Shown here piece by piece: positions 1 to 8,053 of a DNA stretch of 64,000 nt (positions within the stretch are counted from its first letter, which is position 1; every line of letters starts with the position of its first letter). The notes under the pieces were generated by a model. The model was not told where the DNA came from and made no database searches. It worked only from the letters and a program-made list of their open reading frames with translations. A program made the translations under genes and the position numbers. The stretch lies in contig NZ_FNOX01000018.1 of assembly GCF_900107155.1 (NCBI RefSeq), positions 25,575 through 89,574 of the forward strand, written 5' to 3'. The stretch comes from Pseudomonas salomonii (GTDB lineage: Bacteria > Pseudomonadota > Gammaproteobacteria > Pseudomonadales > Pseudomonadaceae).

Positions 1-352
1 CACGGGCTTCACGCGGGTCGCGTTTTTGCACTTTCAGCGGGCCGAGCAGGATGTTGTCGAGCACGCTCATGTGCGGGAACAGGTGGTAGCTCTGGAACAC
101 CATGCCCACGTCCTGGCGCACCTGACGCCAGTCGGTGTTTTTGTCCAGCAACTCCTTGCCGGCAAACCGCAGGCTGCCGCTGTGGGCGACTTCCAGCCCA
201 TTGAGGCAGCGCAGCAAGGTGCTTTTGCCGCAGCCACTGGGGCCGAGGATCACCACCACTTCGCCGCTCTGCACGCTCAGGTCGATGCCCTTGAGCACCT
301 GCGTCTCGCCGAAAAATTTGTTGAAACCCTGGAACTCGATCAATGCGCTCAT
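1..352 (-). CDS. Polar amino-acid ABC transporter ATP-binding protein (partial)
   Basis: N-terminal 117 codons of an ABC ATPase; the gene runs off the left edge. Translation begins MSALIEFQGFNKFFGETQV and contains a Walker A (GPSGCGKST) near residue 39 and a Q-loop (GMVFQSYHLFPHM) near residue 90, typical of the GlnQ/HisP/ArtP family that energises polar amino-acid importers. The start overlaps the stop of the upstream permease by four bases, so the three genes form a translationally coupled operon. The substrate is not determined; given the sulfur-related neighbourhood, cystine or another sulfur amino acid is possible, but that is inference. Signature and Walker B motifs lie outside the window. 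Confidence 0.9.
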   Translation of the reverse strand, partial: MSALIEFQGFNKFFGETQVLKGIDLSVQSGEVVVILGPSGCGKSTLLRCLNGLEVAHSGSLRFAGKELLDKNTDWRQVRQDVGMVFQSYHLFPHMSVLDNILLGPLKVQKRDPREAR

Positions 353-1008
353 GCCTGGCCCCAGCGCCGTTCCAGCACCTTGGAGGCGGCCGACAACGGG
401 TAGCAGATAAAGAAGAAAAACAGGAACAGCACGCCGTAGATCAGTACCGACTCGTAGGTGCGTTCGATGATTTGCTGGCCGACCTTGATCACATCCACCA
501 CGCCGATCAGCACCGCCAGCGAGCTGGTCTTGATGATCCGCGTGTAGACGTTGATGGTCGGCGGCGTCATGCGTTTCAGGGCCTGGGGCAGCAATACGTA
601 GCCGTACAGTTGCGGGTCGGATAAACCAATCGACAACCCCGCCTCGCGCTGGCCACGTGGCAGCGAATGCAGCGCGCCGCGTACCACCTCGCCGACCTCG
701 CTGGCGCCCCAGAGCGACAGCACCAGCACCGCGCACCAGAAACTGGGAATGCTCAGGCCAAAGAAAATCGGCAGCCCGAAAAACAGCAGGTACAACCACA
801 CCAGCACCGGGATCGCGCGAAACAGCTCCAGGTACACCCGCAGCACCGCGTTGATCACCTTGTTATTCAAGGTGCGCAGCACGCCATACAACACGCCGCC
901 GACCGTGCTGAAGGCGATACTCAAAAAAGAAATCGACAGGGTTTGCGCAGCGCCCTTGCCCAGTTGCGGCAGTGACACCCACAACAACTCAAGACCCGAA
1001 CTGGCCAT
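349..1008 (-). CDS. Polar amino-acid ABC transporter permease (second subunit)
   Basis: 219-aa inner-membrane permease of the HisM/GlnP family, with several hydrophobic helices and an EAA-type loop (EAGLSIGLSDPQLYGYVLLPQAL) that contacts the ATPase. A Shine-Dalgarno GGAGG lies 7 bases before the ATG. It overlaps the preceding permease by 20 bases and the ATPase by 4, the usual layout of permease-permease-ATPase importer operons. It pairs with the 989-1654 product as a heterodimeric channel. No periplasmic binding protein is encoded next to it in the visible sequence, so that subunit must lie left of the window or elsewhere. Confidence 0.92.
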   Translation of the reverse strand: MASSGLELLWVSLPQLGKGAAQTLSISFLSIAFSTVGGVLYGVLRTLNNKVINAVLRVYLELFRAIPVLVWLYLLFFGLPIFFGLSIPSFWCAVLVLSLWGASEVGEVVRGALHSLPRGQREAGLSIGLSDPQLYGYVLLPQALKRMTPPTINVYTRIIKTSSLAVLIGVVDVIKVGQQIIERTYESVLIYGVLFLFFFFICYPLSAASKVLERRWGQA

Positions 1009-1654
1009 GCTGGAGCCTCCTTTCCAGGCGGCTGAGCAACAGCGACAGCGGCAAGAACAGCAGCACGCAAATCAGCGTCAACACGGCGAGCATTTCGTAG
1101 GTCTTGTAGTAGAGCGCGATGTAGCTCTTGGTGGTGTAGAGAATCTCCGGCACCGCCACCGCGGACACCACGGTGGTCTCTTTGAGCAAAAAGATGAAAT
1201 TGGCGAACAACGCCGGCAGGCTGAGGATGCCGGCCTGGGGCAGGATCACATGGCGCAGCAGTTGCCAGTCCGACAGGCCGATGGATTTACCCGACTCGAT
1301 CTGCGCCAGCGGCACCGCTTCCACGCCGGCGCGCAGCACTTCGGTGAGGTAGGCGCCGCCGAGGAAGGTCATGGTGATGATCGCCGCCCAGAACCCGGAG
1401 ATATTGAAACCCAGGGCCGGCAGTGCGAAGTACACGAAGAACAGCTGGATCAGCAGCGGCGTGTTACGCGCCAGCTCCACATACAGCGCCACCAGGCGTG
1501 ACAGGTAGGGCGTGCGAAATACCAGCAGCGCCGCGTTGATCACCGCCACCAGCAACGAGGTGGCAATGGCGATCAAACCCACTTGCAGTGTGACCCCCAC
1601 GGCTTTTAGAAACGCCGGCAAGGTGCTGAGGATAAAAGCAAAATCGAAAGTCAT
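989..1654 (-). CDS. Polar amino-acid ABC transporter permease (first subunit)
   Basis: 221-aa paralogue of the following permease. It begins MTFDFAFILSTLPAFLKAVG, has about five membrane helices, and carries the conserved EAA loop (ESGKSIGLSDWQLLRHVILPQA). It is first in the visible operon. The upstream 200 bases are AT-rich, a likely promoter region. Family: HisMQ-type permeases of polar amino-acid importers. Lack of a neighbouring solute-binding gene prevents naming the substrate. Confidence 0.92.
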   Translation of the reverse strand: MTFDFAFILSTLPAFLKAVGVTLQVGLIAIATSLLVAVINAALLVFRTPYLSRLVALYVELARNTPLLIQLFFVYFALPALGFNISGFWAAIITMTFLGGAYLTEVLRAGVEAVPLAQIESGKSIGLSDWQLLRHVILPQAGILSLPALFANFIFLLKETTVVSAVAVPEILYTTKSYIALYYKTYEMLAVLTLICVLLFLPLSLLLSRLERRLQHGQFGS

Positions 1655-1864
1655 TTTGGGTCCATGACGCCGCAGGGGTAATGCGGCGGGCGCTGTCCGT
1701 TCCGACGAGGGTAACGTCGGGTAGCGCGAACTTTAAAGGCATAAAAAGTAAAATTTAAATACCAAAATAGCATATTGATATCACCCAAAAAGATAACCGG
1801 CGGATTCGCGGGTTGGGCGGGTGACGGCTATGGTTGCTGGGTCTGTGTTTCGAGGGAATGACTG

Positions 1865-1951
1865 ATGAACGAAGCGAAACCGATTGATCCGCAGGAGTTG
1901 GTGAAGTGGCTGGTGGCGTTGCGTCGGGCGATCAATAGCCGCGAGCTCTGA
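1865..1951 (+). CDS. Possible 28-aa small protein
   Basis: Short open frame starting MNEAKPIDPQELVKWLVALR and ending INSREL, standing alone between the ABC operon and a palindromic repeat. It has a plausible amphipathic helix with several charged residues. Only a weak purine tract (GAGGG, about 9 bases before the ATG) precedes it. No family is recognised. Its good codon usage and codirectional isolation make it a candidate rather than a firm gene. Confidence 0.35.
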   Translation: MNEAKPIDPQELVKWLVALRRAINSREL

Positions 1952-1962
1952 GCCACTGCCCT

Positions 1963-2067
1963 GATCGTTCCCACGCTCTGCGTGGTAATGCAGCGCGGGA
2001 CGCTCTGCGTCCGCTCGTGACGCGGAGCGTCACAGGAGGCATTCCCACGCGGAGCGTGGGAACAATC
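1963..2067. repeat. Long palindromic intergenic repeat, copy 1
   Basis: About 105 bp with outer arms GATCGTTCCCACGCTCTGCG and its complement GTGGGAACAATC, plus inner arms built on GACGCTCTGCGTC/GACGCGGAGCGTC. The same architecture recurs at 25137-25243 and 50878-50990. Such composite palindromes are common between genes in the P. fluorescens group and are probably non-autonomous. Confidence 0.85.
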
Positions 2068-2103
2068 AAAAAAACGCCGACGCTGCAGTAGCCGTCGGCG
2101 TTC
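2067..2103 (-). terminator. Rho-independent terminator of metQ
   Basis: On the minus strand, AACGCCGACG pairs with CGTCGGCGTT around a short loop and is followed by a run of seven T residues. It lies about 27 bases after the metQ stop codon. Confidence 0.85.
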
Positions 2104-2129
2104 AAACCTTGAAAGGGGTTTTATTTACA

Positions 2130-2912
2130 TCAGAACGCAGGCACTACCGCGCCGTTGTACTTCTTCTCGATGAAAGCTTTGACTTCCGGGCTGGTCAGGG
2201 CTTTGGCCAGCTTCTGGATGGCATCGCTGTCCTTGTTGTCCGGGCGGGCCACCAGGAAGTTCACGTACGGCGACTTGGCGTCTTCGATGATCAGTGCGTC
2301 CTTGGCTGGGTTCAGGCCGGCTTCCAGGGCGTAGTTGGTGTTGATCACGTCCAGGTCAACCTGGTCCAGCACGCGTGGCAGCAGCGCCGATTCCAGCTCT
2401 TTGAATTTCAGGTTTTTCGGGTTGCTGGCGATGTCTTTCGGCGTAGCCAGTGCATTGGTCGGGTCTTTGAGCGTAATCAGACCGTTCTTTTGCAGCAGCA
2501 ACAGGGCACGGCCGGCGTTGGAGCCTTCATTCGGGATGGCCACGGTGGCGCCATCTTTGAGTTCAGAAATATTCTTGATCTTTTTCGAGTAACCGCCGAT
2601 GGGCTCAACGTGCACACCAATCACGGTGACCAGGTTGGTGCCCTTGCCCTTGTTGAAGTTTTCCAGGTACGGCAGGGTCTGGAAGTAGTTGGCGTCCAGA
2701 CGTTTCTCGGCAACCTGGGTGTTGGGCTGTACGTAGTCAGTGAAGACTTTGATTTCCAGGTCCACGCCTTCTTTAGCCAGGGTCGGCTTGACCAACTCAA
2801 GGATCTCCGCGTGCGGGATCGGGGTAGCCGCTACCACCAGTTTCTCGTTGGCCTGGGCGAAGCTTGCAGTCAGGGCAGCCGCCAGTGCGGTAAACAACAG
2901 AACCTTTTTCAT
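2130..2912 (-). CDS. metQ: MetQ/NlpA-family periplasmic substrate-binding protein
   Basis: 260 aa with a cleavable signal peptide (MKKVLLFTALAAALTASFAQA). There is no lipobox cysteine, so the protein is probably free in the periplasm rather than a lipoprotein. Family signatures include PHAEILELVKPTLAKEG, VFTDYVQPN, DANYFQTLPYL, GVHVEPIGGYS and a final GAVVPAF. MetQ proteins bind methionine or related compounds and feed MetN-MetI importers. No metNI genes are next to it, so it may serve a distant transporter or another sulfur ligand. It has a good ribosome site (AAGGA) and its own terminator, and lies just downstream of a truncated sigma-54 activator. Confidence 0.85.
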   Translation of the reverse strand: MKKVLLFTALAAALTASFAQANEKLVVAATPIPHAEILELVKPTLAKEGVDLEIKVFTDYVQPNTQVAEKRLDANYFQTLPYLENFNKGKGTNLVTVIGVHVEPIGGYSKKIKNISELKDGATVAIPNEGSNAGRALLLLQKNGLITLKDPTNALATPKDIASNPKNLKFKELESALLPRVLDQVDLDVINTNYALEAGLNPAKDALIIEDAKSPYVNFLVARPDNKDSDAIQKLAKALTSPEVKAFIEKKYNGAVVPAF

Positions 2913-3036
2913 GCAGTGTCCTTATCGAAATTCCGGGGCGTCTCTGACGACCGTTTTTATGGTGTGCCAGCGAAGTGCTATCGCGGCGTGGGGTGGACAA
3001 TACCTATATTTTTTATTCCCGAACAATATCTTTTAT

Positions 3037-3975
3037 TCACGTTGATATTCCATTTTGCTCATGTTGCGGCTGTTCATTTAGAAAGCTGAGCAAGGTTTGC
3101 TGTTCGGCGGCGCTGGCACTCGCGAAGATCCGCCGCAGTTGTTCCAACGGCGAACCGGCGGCGGGCAGGTTCAAATGCTCGGGCAAAATCTCATCGCCAC
3201 TGCTTACCAACAGCGCAAAGTGAATAACGTTTTCCAGCTCGCGGGTATTGCCCGGCCAGCTGTGATGCTCGAGCACACGCTGGGCGGCATCACTGATCAG
3301 CGGCACCGGCAGGTCCAGGCGCTGGCTGTAGATGCCGAGGAAATATTCCGCCAGGGACAAAATGTCGCCTACCCGCTCACGCAGGGCCGGCAGGTCGAGT
3401 TGGCCTTCGCTCAGGTAATGGAACAGGCGTTCATGAAACTTGCCGGCGGCCACGGCCTGGGCCAGGTCGATGCTGGTGGCGGCGACCAGGCGCACATCCA
3501 CCGGGCTTGGCTGATGAGCGCCGACACGGGTGACTTCATGGTTTTCCAGGGCGGCGAGCAATTTCACCTGGATCGGCAGCGGCAAGTCGCCGATCTCGTC
3601 CAGGTACAGGGTGCCGCCATTGGCCGAGCCAAACCAGCCGGCGCGGCTGCTGGCCGCGCCGCTGTGGCTGCCGGCGGCATAACCGAACAATTCGGCGTCG
3701 GCGTAGGTGGGGCTGATGGCACCGCAATTGACCGACACAAACAAACCCGTGCGATCGCTGCCCCGGTGAATATGCCGCGCGAGCAGCTCTTTACCACTGC
3801 CGGTCTCGCCGCGAATCAACACCGGCAATGCACGCGGCGCGAGGCTTTCCAGCTCTTCACGCAGTTGGCGTGAACGCGGGTCGACAAACACCAGCGCCTT
3901 GGCGCGGATACTCAGCGGGCTTTTTTCAGCATCGGGAAAGGTCAGCAACGGCTGGCCAAAGGTGTCATGACTCAT
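3037..3975 (-). CDS. Truncated sigma-54-dependent activator (AAA+ only, no HTH)
   Basis: 312 aa from MSHDTFGQPL; the ATG has GGGAG 7 bases upstream, favouring it over an ATG six codons earlier. The AAA+ enhancer-binding domain is clear: Walker A GETGSGKE, Walker B GGTLYLDEIGDLPLP, and the tail segment SWPGNTRELENVIHFALL. Two features are odd. The GAFTGA loop that touches sigma-54 reads GSHSGA, and after LPEHLNLP only about 40 residues remain, so the Fis-type DNA-binding helix-turn-helix is absent. There is no N-terminal sensor domain. Size and context resemble SfnR-like regulators of organosulfur use, but loss of both key elements suggests altered function or a co-regulator. Confidence 0.8.
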   Translation of the reverse strand: MSHDTFGQPLLTFPDAEKSPLSIRAKALVFVDPRSRQLREELESLAPRALPVLIRGETGSGKELLARHIHRGSDRTGLFVSVNCGAISPTYADAELFGYAAGSHSGAASSRAGWFGSANGGTLYLDEIGDLPLPIQVKLLAALENHEVTRVGAHQPSPVDVRLVAATSIDLAQAVAAGKFHERLFHYLSEGQLDLPALRERVGDILSLAEYFLGIYSQRLDLPVPLISDAAQRVLEHHSWPGNTRELENVIHFALLVSSGDEILPEHLNLPAAGSPLEQLRRIFASASAAEQQTLLSFLNEQPQHEQNGIST

Positions 3976-4023
3976 GGCAGGCTCCCGCCCCAAATCCGCT
4001 CAGGGACGGGGCGTTGAAAAAAT

Positions 4024-4605
4024 TTATGCACGGCGCCGGGCGTGATGCTCAAGGCGGTTTTGCAAGCGATAGAGGTAGGCGAAACCCTGTTCCCAGCGTT
4101 GGTGACCGGACTTCACGTTGATATGCCCGGCACCGGACAAAATGCCGGCCTCGGCGCCCCAGTTGCGGGCCAGCTCCAAGGCGCGGGTGGCGCTGACGGC
4201 GCTGTCATTGTCGGAGCTGACCACTTGGCTGGGAAACGGCAGCAGGTGCGTGGGAATCGGTGCAAAGTTACGCAGGGCGGGGGCACAGGCTGGGCGTTCG
4301 ACATCGGCCGGCGCCACCAGCAAGGCGCCGCGCACCTGCCGCAGAAAATTCACCGGCGCCGTCGCGGCCCAGTGGGCCACGGTGATGCAACCCAGGCTAT
4401 GGGCAATGAGAATCACCGGCGTGCTGTCGGCGGCGATGGCCTCGGCCAGTGCGGCTACCCAATCTTCGCGACGGGGAGTAAGCCAATCGGCCTGCTCCAC
4501 GCGCGCACTGTTGGGCAGGCTGTTCTGCCAATGACTTTGCCAATGATCTTCTGGCGATCCTTGCCAGCCCGGCACGATCAGATAACGAATCGACTCGCTG
4601 TGCAT
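4024..4605 (-). CDS. RBBP9/YdeN-type alpha/beta hydrolase
   Basis: 193 aa. It begins with an alpha/beta-hydrolase first strand (YLIVPGWQGSPEDHWQ) and has the nucleophile elbow HSLGC (GxSxG variant) near residue 90. A late acidic segment (SSDNDSAV) and GAGHINVKSG supply candidate Asp and His of the triad. These features match the small serine hydrolase family DUF1234/RBBP9. The substrate is unknown. A strong ribosome site (GGAGGG) precedes the ATG. It sits 48 bp upstream of the sigma-54 activator and is probably cotranscribed. Confidence 0.88.
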   Translation of the reverse strand: MHSESIRYLIVPGWQGSPEDHWQSHWQNSLPNSARVEQADWLTPRREDWVAALAEAIAADSTPVILIAHSLGCITVAHWAATAPVNFLRQVRGALLVAPADVERPACAPALRNFAPIPTHLLPFPSQVVSSDNDSAVSATRALELARNWGAEAGILSGAGHINVKSGHQRWEQGFAYLYRLQNRLEHHARRRA

Positions 4606-4725
4606 GGGTGTGCCCTCCTGCAGCGTTTAACGTTGCTGGTCAGTATAGGGACGAGGGTTATATTCGTTAAGGAATAAGAAGCTATTTATTAATAACCAAA
4701 ATATCAATCGCACGATACTTAAAAA

Positions 4726-4753
4726 TGTGGGAGCTGGCTTGCCTGCTCCCACA
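4726..4753. repeat. REP palindrome
   Basis: A single REP unit (TGTGGGAGCTGGCTTGCC followed by TGCTCCCACA) between the hydrolase promoter and the exbD terminator. It belongs to the same family as the other REP sites in the window. Confidence 0.75.
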
Positions 4754-4802
4754 CTGGACCCTGTTGCACATCGAGACTCGTGTCAGAGCCTAAATTGCAG
4801 GC

Positions 4803-4843
4803 AAAAAAAGGCCGCACCCTGCCAAGGAGACGGCCAAAAAATT
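4803..4843 (-). terminator. Terminator of the tonB-exbB-exbD operon
   Basis: On the minus strand GGCCG pairs with CGGCC around an imperfect inner stem, followed by a seven-T run. It begins about 18 bases after the exbD stop. Confidence 0.7.
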
Positions 4844-4860
4844 GTCGAGGCTTTTGAAAC

Positions 4861-5262
4861 TTAACGTGCAGTAATCACCGACAGCTTGGTAATGCCTGCG
4901 CGCTCGATAGACGCCATGGCTCGCGCCACTTCGCCGTAATTCACACCATCATCGGCCTGCAGCTGCACCCGCACTTCCGGGTCTTTGGCCTTGGCCGCCT
5001 GCAGGTTGAACTCCAGCAGGTCGGGCTGGATTTCGTCCTTGTTGATAAACAATTTGCCGGCACCGTCGATGCTCACCACCAGCGGGTCTTTCTGTTCCAC
5101 CGGGGCTACGGCCTGGGTCTTGGGCAGGTTGATCGGGATCGAATTGGTCAATAACGGCGCGGTGACGATAAACACCACCAGCAGCACCAGCATCACGTCC
5201 ACCAGCGGCGTCACGTTGATCTCGCTCAGCACCTCATCACTGTCTTGCGTGGAGAAGGCCAT
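4861..5262 (-). CDS. exbD: ExbD energy-transduction protein
   Basis: 133 aa, MAFSTQDSDEVLSEINVTPLVDVMLVLLVVFIV. One N-terminal membrane helix contains the proton-path aspartate of the VTPLVDVMLVLLV motif, followed by a periplasmic domain. ExbD pairs with ExbB to use the proton motive force and drive TonB. The ribosome site AAGGAGG is inside the end of exbB and the genes are essentially abutting. It is third in a tonB-exbB-exbD operon, an order typical of dedicated accessory TonB systems. Confidence 0.95.
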   Translation of the reverse strand: MAFSTQDSDEVLSEINVTPLVDVMLVLLVVFIVTAPLLTNSIPINLPKTQAVAPVEQKDPLVVSIDGAGKLFINKDEIQPDLLEFNLQAAKAKDPEVRVQLQADDGVNYGEVARAMASIERAGITKLSVITAR

Positions 5263-5263
5263 A

Positions 5264-5983
5264 TCAGGATGCCTCCTTCACTTTTTGCGGGTTGCCGGCC
5301 GTGGCTTTGCTCAAGCTCGGGTGCAGCAGCACACGGAAGGCATTCTTCTGCGCCAGGCTGTAGAAATCGTGGGCGAAGTCATCCAGGTCCGCCGCCGTGA
5401 GTTTCAGGCGACGCAGGAAGTAGTTGTAGACCAGCACCGCCGGCACGGCGACGGCGATACCCACACCGGTGGCGACCAGGGCCGCACCAATCGGGCCGGC
5501 CACGGTTTCCAGGCTGGCCGAGCCGGCAGCGCTGATGCCCTTGAGGGCTTCCATGATGCCCCACACGGTGCCGAACAGGCCGATAAACGGCGAGGTGCTG
5601 CCGATACTGGCAACCACGGCCAGGCCGGTTTCCAGAGAGCGGCGCTCACGCACGATCTGCTGGCGCAAGGCGCGTTCAAGGCGGTCCTGGTGATTGATGG
5701 CCTGGCTCAAGTCTGCCGCGTGCGGTGCATCACCGACCTGGATCGCGGCATAACCGGCCTGGGCCACACGGGCAGCGGCGCCGGGCTGGGTTTCGGCCAA
5801 TTCGGCGGCGGCATCGAGGCTCGACGCCGCCCAGAACCGTTTGTGAAACTTGCGATCCTGCGCCTTGAGGCGCCCGAACTGCACGCCCTTCAACAACGCC
5901 AGGCCCCAGGTGGCGACCGAAAAAACCACCAGCAGCCAGATCACCGCGCTTTCGATGGATTCAAGTGGAGATGCTAATGCCAT
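5264..5983 (-). CDS. exbB: ExbB proton-channel protein
   Basis: 239 aa from MALASPLESIESAVIWLLVV; this ATG has GAGGGG 8 bases upstream and is preferred to an in-frame ATG 13 codons earlier. MotA/TolQ/ExbB family signatures include IGSTSPFIGLFGTVWGIMEAL and IGAALVATGVGIAVAVPAVLVYN, forming two of three membrane helices. It makes the inner-membrane pentamer that hosts ExbD and powers TonB. It lacks the extra N-terminal periplasmic extension of some Pseudomonas ExbB proteins. Confidence 0.95.
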   Translation of the reverse strand: MALASPLESIESAVIWLLVVFSVATWGLALLKGVQFGRLKAQDRKFHKRFWAASSLDAAAELAETQPGAAARVAQAGYAAIQVGDAPHAADLSQAINHQDRLERALRQQIVRERRSLETGLAVVASIGSTSPFIGLFGTVWGIMEALKGISAAGSASLETVAGPIGAALVATGVGIAVAVPAVLVYNYFLRRLKLTAADLDDFAHDFYSLAQKNAFRVLLHPSLSKATAGNPQKVKEAS

Positions 5984-6037
5984 GATGTTTCCCCTCTGTG
6001 CAGGTGGCGGCGTGTCCAACACACCGCTGCCGAATAG

Positions 6038-6853
6038 TTAGTGAATCTTGAAATCGATCGGGACGCTGACCCAGCCGTCCTGAGCCACATCGCCCTGCTT
6101 GGCCGGCACAAAGCTCCAACGCTTCACGGCGGCCAGTGCGGCGTCGTCGAGTTGCTGGCGACCGCTGCTTTTCTGAATCTGGATCTCACCCGGCTTGCCG
6201 CTGGCCAACACATGCACGCGCAACAACACCGTGCCTTCCCAGCCACGGCGTTGGGCCAGTGACGGGTACTCCGGCGCCGGGTTCTTCAGGTACGCAGCGT
6301 TGGCCGAAGCCGGTGTCACCGGTGCAGGTGACGGCGACGGTGGCGCTGCGGGCGCCGGAGGCGCGGGTATCGGTGGCGCGGGCGGCTGCTCGACTGCCTT
6401 CGGCACGGGCTTGGGTGCTGGTTTCGGTACCGGCTTTGGTTTGGGTTTTGGAACAGGTTTTGGCGGTGCAGGCTTGGCGGCCAACTCATCGACAACCGGC
6501 GGCGGTGGCTCGACCACAGGTGGCGGCGGTGGTGGCGGCACAGGCGGTGGCTCGACCACCGGCGGCGCGGGCCGGGAAAATTCGATGGTCATCGGCGGGA
6601 TTTCCGGCGGCACAATCGGCAGCACCGGCGTGGGCTTCTGGCTCACCCAATAGATCACCGCGCCGTGCAGGGCCAGCACCAGCAACCCGAGCAGAATCCC
6701 TTCGCGACGGCTCGAAAAACGCTTAGGGGTTTGCTGCAAACGCAATTGCCCCAACGGCGCGCGGTGCGGCCGGCCAAGGTCGACCAACTCACCACCCGGT
6801 GCCTGGCGCCACTGCGCCTCGGGTGCACTGGCGGCGGTCTGGACATTGCCCAT
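6038..6853 (-). CDS. tonB: TonB protein
   Basis: 271 aa from MGNVQTAASAP; GGGAG lies 7 bases upstream, so an ATG eight codons earlier is less likely. Order: a cytosolic segment of about 60 residues, one membrane anchor (LLGLLVLALHGAVIYWVS), a long Pro-rich periplasmic spacer with PPVPPPPPPP and Pro-Lys repeats, then the C-terminal domain with YPSLAQRRGWEGTVLLRVHV and SGRQQLDDAALAAVKRWSFVPA. It transmits ExbBD energy to outer-membrane receptors; the receptor at 9224-11539 is the obvious nearby client. Confidence 0.95.
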   Translation of the reverse strand: MGNVQTAASAPEAQWRQAPGGELVDLGRPHRAPLGQLRLQQTPKRFSSRREGILLGLLVLALHGAVIYWVSQKPTPVLPIVPPEIPPMTIEFSRPAPPVVEPPPVPPPPPPPVVEPPPPVVDELAAKPAPPKPVPKPKPKPVPKPAPKPVPKAVEQPPAPPIPAPPAPAAPPSPSPAPVTPASANAAYLKNPAPEYPSLAQRRGWEGTVLLRVHVLASGKPGEIQIQKSSGRQQLDDAALAAVKRWSFVPAKQGDVAQDGWVSVPIDFKIH

Positions 6854-7092
6854 TGATTCACTCCCTACGGTTTTCACACAAAAAAACCGACAGGCCTGCC
6901 AACGCGGCCGTCGAGGGCTGAATCATCGGGGCTAGACGCTTATCTCTTAAAGTAATCTTTGAAGTTATACATAGACCCAAATTGAATAAACGAACATCCT
7001 GAAACGCCAAGGCCACGTCTTTCGAGGTCTGGCAGCAAGGTGCTGTTTTGCAATGCATTTAAGGCATGCAAAATATTCAATAAAGGCATGAT

Positions 7093-7944
7093 TCAGTGCG
7101 GGTTATTTGCACATAAATCGAGCAATTGTCGCTGTAATGTCTGCCCGGCCGCGCCCAACCCACTGCGGCCATACAGCGCCAGGTGCACGCCCTGCACCAT
7201 CGGCAGACCACTGTCATCGCCGAGCACCACATGCCCAGGCTGTACCACCCGCCGTGGCAACAAGCTGATGCCCAGCCCCGCCGCCACCGCCGAACACACG
7301 CTGGCCAAACTGGCGCTGGAATAGCCGATACGCCAACGCCAGCCGCCGACTTCCAGGTGGTGGAGCATTTCATTGCGGTACAAACCGCCTACCGGAAACG
7401 CCACCAGGGGCAGCGGGTCGCGCCCCAGGGACGGCATGTCGCGGCTGTCGACCCAGCACAAGGGTTCCGGCCACGAGGCCACGCAGTCCTCGCTGTCGCC
7501 CATCTGCTTGACCAGCAACACGTCGAACTCGCCGGCACGGTATTGGCGCTGCAACTCGGGGCCCAGGCCGCTGGTCACCTCAAGACGCACCCGCGGATAG
7601 GCCACCACGAAGGCCGACAGCAGCGGCATCAGGCGCTCGGCGGCAAAGTCCTCCGGCACACCCAGGCGCAGTACCCCGTCGCTTTGCTGGTTGATCAACA
7701 CATCGGCGGCTTCTTCATGCAACGCGAGGATGCGCCGCGCGTAGGCCAGCAAACGCTCGCCCTCCGCCGTGGCCACCACGCGGCGCTGGTCACGGTCGAG
7801 CAACTGGCACGCCACCGTGTCTTCCAGACGGCGGATCTGCTGGCTGACGGTGGATTGGGTCAAGTGCAGGCGCTCGGCGGCGCGGGTGAAATTGCCGCAA
7901 TCCACCACGGCGACAAAACTGCGCAATAACACGGGATCAAACAT
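7093..7944 (-). CDS. LysR-family transcriptional regulator
   Basis: 283 aa from MFDPVLLRSFVAVVDCGNF. This start puts the helix-turn-helix (FTRAAERLHLTQSTVSQQIRRLE) at the usual place; in-frame ATG and GTG starts 4 and 8 codons earlier are possible. A LysR substrate-binding domain follows. The gene is divergent from the CynX-like transporter at 8054 with a gap of about 110 bases, the usual arrangement for a LysR regulator and its target. The effector is unknown. Confidence 0.92.
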   Translation of the reverse strand: MFDPVLLRSFVAVVDCGNFTRAAERLHLTQSTVSQQIRRLEDTVACQLLDRDQRRVVATAEGERLLAYARRILALHEEAADVLINQQSDGVLRLGVPEDFAAERLMPLLSAFVVAYPRVRLEVTSGLGPELQRQYRAGEFDVLLVKQMGDSEDCVASWPEPLCWVDSRDMPSLGRDPLPLVAFPVGGLYRNEMLHHLEVGGWRWRIGYSSASLASVCSAVAAGLGISLLPRRVVQPGHVVLGDDSGLPMVQGVHLALYGRSGLGAAGQTLQRQLLDLCANNPH

Positions 7945-8053
7945 GCTCGTCACCATTGCGTTTGCCACTGATTGGCATGGTTATATTTAATTTCAGAATA
8001 CTCTGGCGGCTGGGCATACTTCACGCCTCTTTTGCGCAGACGACAGGCCGTGC

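Noticed and set aside
2935..2990. Possible sigma-54 promoter before metQ (TGGCAC on the minus strand)
   Set aside because: The -12 GC element is missing (AAAA at that spacing), so the consensus is not met.
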